DNA from: Gemmatimonadota bacterium
GTDB lineage: Bacteria > 4572-55 > J002
Direction of reading: 5' to 3'
NCBI GenBank assembly: GCA_003697105.1
Contig: RFFQ01000146.1
Span: 1 to 64,000 of the forward strand
Length of the DNA stretch: 64,000 nucleotides
Positions 58,328 to 64,000 of the stretch are shown piece after piece. Below the pieces are notes generated by a model, which made no database searches, was not told the DNA's origin, and was given only the letters and a program-made list of their open reading frames with translations. Position numbers and translations under genes: made by a program. The stretch's first letter is position 1. Each line of letters opens with the position of its first letter.

Positions 58328-60115
58328 ATGTCCGAAACCGCTAAAAAACGAACTGTTTTGCTTGTTGATGATGATGCTTTTATCCGCGATTTTCTCAAGA
58401 TGCTCTTGGAGTATCTGGAGTTTGAAGTGGAAATGGCGGAAAACGGTCAAGAAGGGGTGGATAAAGCCCAAAAAACGCCGTTTGATCTGATCGTCTCGGA
58501 TATTGATATGCCCGTGATGAATGGCTTGGAACTGATCTCTGCGATCCGGCGTTTCAATGAAGATGTGCCCATTGTGATCCTCACCGGCAATGATGATGTC
58601 TCCACGGCAATTGAGGCGATGCGGAAAGGTGCTTTTGATTACATATTTAAAGATGATAACATTCAGGAAGCGTTGCCGATTGCCGTCGATAAAGCACTGG
58701 AAAAGCGACGGTTAGAGGAAGAAAATAAACGATTACTCATCGACCTGCAGCAGAAAAACGCCGATCTAGAAGAGACCAATCGGATGAACGTCCAGTTGTT
58801 AGAACGGATTCAGGCATTTAATGAAGAGTTGCAAGAGAAAATTGCGGCGGCAACTTCGGAATTACGAGTGACAAACCAACTGCTAAACTTGAAAGTAGAA
58901 GAGCTTAATGCGTTACATGCCGTGGGGCAAGCGATCAGTTCCATCGTGCCGATGGATAAACTGCTCAATTTGATTATGGAGCGCAGTAAATTTTTGATGA
59001 AAGCAGAAGCAAGTTCACTGGCGATTATCAACCCTGACACCAATGAGTTGGAATTCCAAGTGGCGCAGGGCGATGCGGGTGACATCATGCGGAAAATTCG
59101 AGTGCCGGTTGATGAGAATAGCATTGCCGGCTGGGTGGCAAAACATCAAAAACCTTTAGTGATAGAAGACGCTTACACTGACAAACGGTTTAACCCAGAA
59201 TACGATAAAAAAACCGGTTTTCGCACCAAATCAATCATGTGCGTACCCCTGTTAGCCAAAAATAAAGTGATCGGCATTGTGCAGGTTATCAATAAGTTGA
59301 ATGATTCCACGTTCAATGAGGTGGATTTAGAAGTATTTGATACCTTCTCGCACCAAGCATCCATCGCCATTGAAAATGCCCGTCTCTATGAAGCCTTGGA
59401 AAAAAAGGCGAATGAATTACGGGAAACACTTGAGCGCGAGCGCCGGATCGCCATCGAAAAAGAGAAAATGGGGAAATTTATTCCGAAAACGGTACTGGAT
59501 GAAATCCGTAAGAGCCGGGAGGAACATCTTGCGCTTGGTGGACGGCCGGTCACGGCTACCGTACTATTTTCCGACATCGCCGGCTTTACCCGTATCTCGG
59601 AAACACAGAAACCGGAAGTGATTGTCTCCTATCTGAATCATTACATGACCGCCATGACCCATATTATTGAATCCCATCAAGGAATTGTCGATAAATTCAT
59701 GGGTGATGGTATCATGGCGGTATTCTCTCCAACAGATGGGGATGACCATCATGCCGATCATGCCGTGCAAGCCAGTATTGAAATGCAACAGGCCTCCCGC
59801 CAACTTTCCAAAGAATGGGTGAAATCCGGGTTGGGAGCGCTATCGATGCGAATTGGGTTGAATACGGGCAACATGGTTGCCGGGAATATCGGCTCAGAAA
59901 CCCGTATGGATTATACTGTGATCGGGGATAATGTCAATTTGGCATCCCGGCTGGAAACCGCTTGCCCTCCGGGAGGCGTGCTGATGAGTGAAACCACATT
60001 TGCGCATCTAACCCAGACGTTCCCGACGAAAAAAATCGATCCCATTCATGTTAAAAATCGAGTGCAACCGGTGCAACCGTATTTGATCCCAAGCGAAACG
60101 ATTGAGAGTTTGTAG
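58328..60115 (+). CDS. Receiver-GAF-class III adenylate/guanylate cyclase
   Basis: Receiver DLIVSDIDMPVMNGL; GAF region; cyclase motifs VLFSDIAGFT, DKFMGDGIMAVF, YTVIGDNVNLASRLE. Confidence 0.95.
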   Translation: MSETAKKRTVLLVDDDAFIRDFLKMLLEYLEFEVEMAENGQEGVDKAQKTPFDLIVSDIDMPVMNGLELISAIRRFNEDVPIVILTGNDDVSTAIEAMRKGAFDYIFKDDNIQEALPIAVDKALEKRRLEEENKRLLIDLQQKNADLEETNRMNVQLLERIQAFNEELQEKIAAATSELRVTNQLLNLKVEELNALHAVGQAISSIVPMDKLLNLIMERSKFLMKAEASSLAIINPDTNELEFQVAQGDAGDIMRKIRVPVDENSIAGWVAKHQKPLVIEDAYTDKRFNPEYDKKTGFRTKSIMCVPLLAKNKVIGIVQVINKLNDSTFNEVDLEVFDTFSHQASIAIENARLYEALEKKANELRETLERERRIAIEKEKMGKFIPKTVLDEIRKSREEHLALGGRPVTATVLFSDIAGFTRISETQKPEVIVSYLNHYMTAMTHIIESHQGIVDKFMGDGIMAVFSPTDGDDHHADHAVQASIEMQQASRQLSKEWVKSGLGALSMRIGLNTGNMVAGNIGSETRMDYTVIGDNVNLASRLETACPPGGVLMSETTFAHLTQTFPTKKIDPIHVKNRVQPVQPYLIPSETIESL

Positions 60116-60119
60116 TGAT

Positions 60120-61121
60120 ATGCCCTCGCCTGCTGCCGGAATCCGTCTTGATGCCAAAAATATCAGTTGGAAAGCGGGATCAACCCTCATTTTATCCCAT
60201 ATTTCGCTCTCCTTTTTCCCCGCGGAATGTGTCGGGTTGCTCGGTCCCAGTGGGGCGGGCAAATCGACCTTGCTCAAGACCCTCTGCGGGATTCTCACGC
60301 CGTCCGAAGGTCAAGTACGGGTTAATGGTGATGACTTCCGCCATCATCGAGACCGGTTGCGGTATTTTTTGGGGTATGTGCCACAAGATGATATTGTTCA
60401 CCGCACCTTAACAGTTTACAACGCGTTGCATTATGCCGCCCTACTCCGTTTCCCCCCCGGTACACCTTCTGCTACGATAACCTCCAAAGTTGATACGTTG
60501 ATCCGCCAATTGGGGCTAGCTGAACGCCGCCGCACTCGAATTTCCCGGCTTAGCGGCGGACAACGAAAGCGGGTGAGTGTGGGTGTGGAACTGCTAACAG
60601 AGCCGTGGCTCCTCTTTTTGGATGAACCCACCTCTGGACTCGACCCCGGAACGGAAGAAAAAATGATGAAACTATTCCGGGGCTTGGCAGATGAAGGACG
60701 TACCGTGATTTTAACCACACATGTGATGGAATCCCTCCATCTCCTGGATTTGGTGGTGATTTTGGTGAAAGGGGTGCTGGCATTTTGTGGCCCCCCAGCC
60801 GCCGCGTTGCCCTATTTTCGGGTTGATGATTTTGCCGATATTTATAAGGCTCTTGATAAACAATCTCCGCGCGCCTGGGCAGACCGGTTTCGCCGTTCGG
60901 ATTTGTATCAGGAGTACGTTGCCGACCGGCTACAACAGCCATGCTCACTCCCCTTACCGGAAATCCCGCAAGTCCCGGCAGTGACAACTTCCGCCAGGAA
61001 ACCGCCGCGAACCGTGCAAGAACCAGCAACCCCGTCGTCTTCTCCACAACCACCCTCAACCGGAATCTCGTCGGTTGAGAGCGAGTTGGAACGGCTCAAA
61101 CGCGAATTAGGTCAGAAGTAA
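60120..61121 (+). CDS. ABC transporter ATP-binding protein (ABCG-like) with Pro-rich C-terminal tail
   Basis: GLLGPSGAGKSTLLKTL; SGGQRKRVSVGVELLTEPWLLFLDEPTSGLDPGTE. Confidence 0.93.
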   Translation: MPSPAAGIRLDAKNISWKAGSTLILSHISLSFFPAECVGLLGPSGAGKSTLLKTLCGILTPSEGQVRVNGDDFRHHRDRLRYFLGYVPQDDIVHRTLTVYNALHYAALLRFPPGTPSATITSKVDTLIRQLGLAERRRTRISRLSGGQRKRVSVGVELLTEPWLLFLDEPTSGLDPGTEEKMMKLFRGLADEGRTVILTTHVMESLHLLDLVVILVKGVLAFCGPPAAALPYFRVDDFADIYKALDKQSPRAWADRFRRSDLYQEYVADRLQQPCSLPLPEIPQVPAVTTSARKPPRTVQEPATPSSSPQPPSTGISSVESELERLKRELGQK

Positions 61122-61135
61122 AATGAGGTGTATTC

Positions 61136-62098
61136 ATGACAACTGAACGTGGAAAAGCGATTTTAGGTGCTACCGGTATTCATCTCGTCCTATTGGTGAT
61201 TATTTTCTTCCAGACGATTTCGATAGAACAACCCCCCCCCAAGCTGATCGAAGTTGATCTGGCAATGGCAGGTGTGTTGGAGGGTACGAGTCCCAAACCG
61301 GACGAACCGGTAGCTTCTCCGTTGGAATCGATGCCGCCAGAAGCGTCACCGGAAACCCCAGCGGAAACTCCACCCACCGACCCCACACCGGAACCGGTTG
61401 TTCCGCCGTCACCGGAACGGGTGTCTCCGCCGCCCTCCAAAACCGAGCCCCCGGCGCCTTCCGTGGAATCTATACCCGATGATCCGGTCACATCCGAGGT
61501 AGAAACCCCTGTGCCGGATTCCCCCGCACCCGTTTTACCCCAACGGCGCGGGGTTATCGACCCCAACCGTCCGAAAGTGCCGCAACGAAATTCGGCTTCC
61601 AAATTACCGGTATTTGATCTGCCCACTTCAGATGTACCGGAGGTTATCAATCCCAGTGATAACTACGTGCCGCCACCTCCGCCACCCTCGCCACCAACTT
61701 ATACTGATACGATTGGTATCCCCGAACGAACGGTGAGCGAGAAGGTTACTGGGGCAAATACACCGCCAAAAGGCCGCCCGGAGGGTGAGACCACAGAAAC
61801 CACCCGTGAAGAAGGCGTAACCTTCTCGCTGGAAGGGGTAATTCTCAGGCGAAACGTACTCAAACACGTTATCCCCGATTATCCATCGGGCGCCGCCGGA
61901 AGTCCCGACATCAAATTGAAATTTGAAGTCACCCCGGATGGAGCCGTGACAAATATTATTCCGCTGAGTAAAGGCGGGGATAGCCGGTTTGAGCGGGTGG
62001 CGATTACCGCGCTTCGCCAATGGCGGTTTGGGGCGCTTCAGCACGATTCCGGCGAAAATCAGACCGGGATGATTACCTTTAAATTTCGTACCCGTTAG
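61136..62098 (+). CDS. TonB-family energy-transducer protein
   Basis: N-terminal TM, long Pro/Glu-rich region, TonB_C-like LKFEVTPDGAVTNIIPLSKGGDSRFERVAITALRQWRF. Confidence 0.85.
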   Translation: MTTERGKAILGATGIHLVLLVIIFFQTISIEQPPPKLIEVDLAMAGVLEGTSPKPDEPVASPLESMPPEASPETPAETPPTDPTPEPVVPPSPERVSPPPSKTEPPAPSVESIPDDPVTSEVETPVPDSPAPVLPQRRGVIDPNRPKVPQRNSASKLPVFDLPTSDVPEVINPSDNYVPPPPPPSPPTYTDTIGIPERTVSEKVTGANTPPKGRPEGETTETTREEGVTFSLEGVILRRNVLKHVIPDYPSGAAGSPDIKLKFEVTPDGAVTNIIPLSKGGDSRFERVAITALRQWRFGALQHDSGENQTGMITFKFRTR

Positions 62099-62224
62099 CG
62101 CTATTGAAACTTGGATTACCACTACCTGCGCCCAACATGCGGGGACCGCAATAGTCATTATCTTAGGGAGTAACGATGTGGTAAGGTAGTGGTCGTAAAT
62201 CCCTTTTAATTTTGAGGTCTTTCG

Positions 62225-63583
62225 ATGAAACAACTATGGCTTCTTTTGCTGTGTATGGGCTTCCCAACTGTGGGGCAAAGTGAGACCCTGAGTTTAGCCC
62301 AATGTGTAGAGTTCGCGTTGCACCAAAATACCACCATCCAAACGGCTCAGGATAATGTGACAACCGGGCAGTTACAGGTACGAGAAAATCGGGCAACTAT
62401 TTATTTTCCAACCCTTTCCTTTTCAAGCAGTGCTCGTTACAGTCAAAATCAGGATGAGACGACCTCTGAATTTGAGCAGGAAATACCGGTTGGGGATACA
62501 ACCCGTATTCAAACATTCAAAGAGACCCGCCAAACCGATGGGAACCGGTTTGGTGCAGATGCCAGTTTGACGTTGTCCTACCCGTTGTATAATGGAGGTG
62601 CAAATCGTGCCCTTTTTTCTCAGGCAAAAGCAGACCGTCGTTTGGCGGAAGTTCGCTATACCTTAGCAGAACAAAACTTGATATATACTGTTAAGCAACG
62701 TTATTTTGACCTGCTTCGGGCACAGCGTTTAGCGCAAGTGCGTGCAGAACAAGTTGACCAAAATGAACGGTATTTGGACCGGGCACAAACCCAATTTGAG
62801 CTAGGTTCCGTGACCCAAGGCGATGTTTTCAAGGCAAAAGTGGGTCTGGCAAATGCTCAAATGGATTTTATTAGTGCCCAAAATGCCGTTCGTATTGCAA
62901 AAGCAAACTTAGCACATACCATCGGTTTACCGCTCTCTCACGATTTTGAGGTCATTGACATCGTCGAATCCCAACCGTTGGAGGTCGATTTGGAACAGGT
63001 GACTCAAATCGCCCTCGCACAGCGTCCGGAACTCTCGGAAAATGAGGCGTTGATTGAACGATCTGAAACGGGGGTGGCGTTGGCGCGCAGTAACCACTGG
63101 AGCCGTCCTCGAATCAACCTCAATAGCAGTTATTTTTACAACCAGAGTGAAAGTTTTGTGCTGGGAACAAATCAGGAATCTACTTCATGGGGTTGGAGTA
63201 TTGGGGCATCGGCTAATCTCACCTTGTTTGATGGCGGCGCCACGCGGGCGGCAGTTCAACAGGCGAAAATCAATCACCGCATTGCTGAACGAGATTATGA
63301 ACAAAAAAAACGAGATATTGCGTTGGAAGTGCAAGAAGCGTATCTTAACTTGATAGAAGCTCGGGAACGGATTCGAGTGAGCACCGAAGCCGTCCGTTCC
63401 GCTGAGGAAGACCTGCGGCTGGCAGAAGAAAAATATGATTTGGGTGCCGGAACATTTATTGAAGTGACCGATGCACAAGTTGCTGTTACCGATGCCAAAC
63501 GCTCACAGGTCAATGCGATTTATGACTATGAACTGGCTAAAGCCGCCCTCGAAAAAGCGATGGGCACGATTGATTCACCATAA
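62225..63583 (+). CDS. TolC-family outer-membrane efflux protein
   Basis: Signal peptide; LSLAQCVEFALHQNTTIQ; RAQTQFELGSVTQGDVFKAKV; LAEEKYDLGAGTFIEVTDAQ. Confidence 0.93.
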   Translation: MKQLWLLLLCMGFPTVGQSETLSLAQCVEFALHQNTTIQTAQDNVTTGQLQVRENRATIYFPTLSFSSSARYSQNQDETTSEFEQEIPVGDTTRIQTFKETRQTDGNRFGADASLTLSYPLYNGGANRALFSQAKADRRLAEVRYTLAEQNLIYTVKQRYFDLLRAQRLAQVRAEQVDQNERYLDRAQTQFELGSVTQGDVFKAKVGLANAQMDFISAQNAVRIAKANLAHTIGLPLSHDFEVIDIVESQPLEVDLEQVTQIALAQRPELSENEALIERSETGVALARSNHWSRPRINLNSSYFYNQSESFVLGTNQESTSWGWSIGASANLTLFDGGATRAAVQQAKINHRIAERDYEQKKRDIALEVQEAYLNLIEARERIRVSTEAVRSAEEDLRLAEEKYDLGAGTFIEVTDAQVAVTDAKRSQVNAIYDYELAKAALEKAMGTIDSP

Positions 63584-63597
63584 GGAGAAGTACACCG

Positions 63598-64000
63598 ATG
63601 AACGAAGAATTCCAACACACAACGGATGCCATCCACCTAGAAACGGCGAAAAAACAACGTAAACCCAAAAGTAAATTTCGGGAGTATGTGGAGGCGATTC
63701 TCATTGCCGTAATTGTTGCCACGTTGATCCGCACGAGCGTCGTTGAAGCTTACCGGATCCCTTCTGGGTCCATGGAAGATACCTTGCTGGTGGGCGATTT
63801 TCTGTTTGTCAATAAATTTATTTACGGCGCGCGGCTACCCTTTATCGATAAACCCATTTTACCAGCAATCCGCGACCCCCAACCGGGGGATATTCTGGTG
63901 TTTAAATATCCAGAAGACCTCAAACGGAATTTCATTAAACGGTGTATTGCCGTGGAAGGGCAGACGGTAGAAATTCGCAATAAAGTGGTTTATGTGGATG
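63598..64000 (+). CDS. lepB: Signal peptidase I, truncated by window end
   Basis: MNEEFQHTTD...RIPSGSMEDTLLVGDFLFVNKF...GDILVFKYPED...NFIKRCIAVEGQTVEI; Shine-Dalgarno AAGGAGA. Confidence 0.93.
   Translation, partial: MNEEFQHTTDAIHLETAKKQRKPKSKFREYVEAILIAVIVATLIRTSVVEAYRIPSGSMEDTLLVGDFLFVNKFIYGARLPFIDKPILPAIRDPQPGDILVFKYPEDLKRNFIKRCIAVEGQTVEIRNKVVYVD

Noticed and set aside
61628-62233. 201-aa minus-strand ORF over the TonB gene
   Set aside because: Antisense; the plus-strand TonB_C-like domain explains the region.
1-64000. CRISPR arrays, tRNA/rRNA genes, transposases/IS elements
   Set aside because: No regularly spaced direct repeats with unique spacers outside coding repeats, no cloverleaf or rRNA-like sequence recognised in the short intergenic gaps, and no transposase/recombinase motifs.

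Overview
A 64 kb bacterial chromosomal window with about 43 convincing protein-coding genes and one CDS running off the right edge. No rRNA or tRNA genes, CRISPR arrays or transposases were recognised. A subtilase with a FlgD/Por-type C-terminal domain, a PorV/UPF0164-like outer-membrane protein and PKD-rich secreted proteins suggest an FCB-group or candidate-phylum lineage; this is inference. Housekeeping content includes glyQ, ileS, queA, ftsW-like/murG, ppk1, pgeF, dsbD, an HdrD-like Fe-S protein and lepB (partial). Regulatory genes are unusually dense: two NtrC-type regulators, four histidine kinases, an RsbS/RsbT/RsbT-like/RsbX-like switch without a sigma factor, a receiver-GAF-adenylate cyclase and an orphan CheW. 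The most unusual items are: (1) a translationally coupled pair of giant coiled-coil genes (39.5-48.8 kb). The first is STAND-like ATPase + TPR + coiled coil. The second is coiled coil + TM + 2 PKD + FGE/SUMF1-fold. The first protein carries a cryptic, largely exact 54-residue repeat, and the two share a gapless 29-residue Asn-heptad motif; (2) a bacterial 2-phosphoglycerate kinase / cyclic-2,3-diphosphoglycerate synthetase gene pair inside a glyQ operon; (3) a probable solitary integron cassette with an attC-like site between dsbD and an NtrC-family gene; (4) local gene decay around a frameshifted small ORF and a truncated GH13 amylase. All calls come from reading the sequence and ORF translations; no database search was run.
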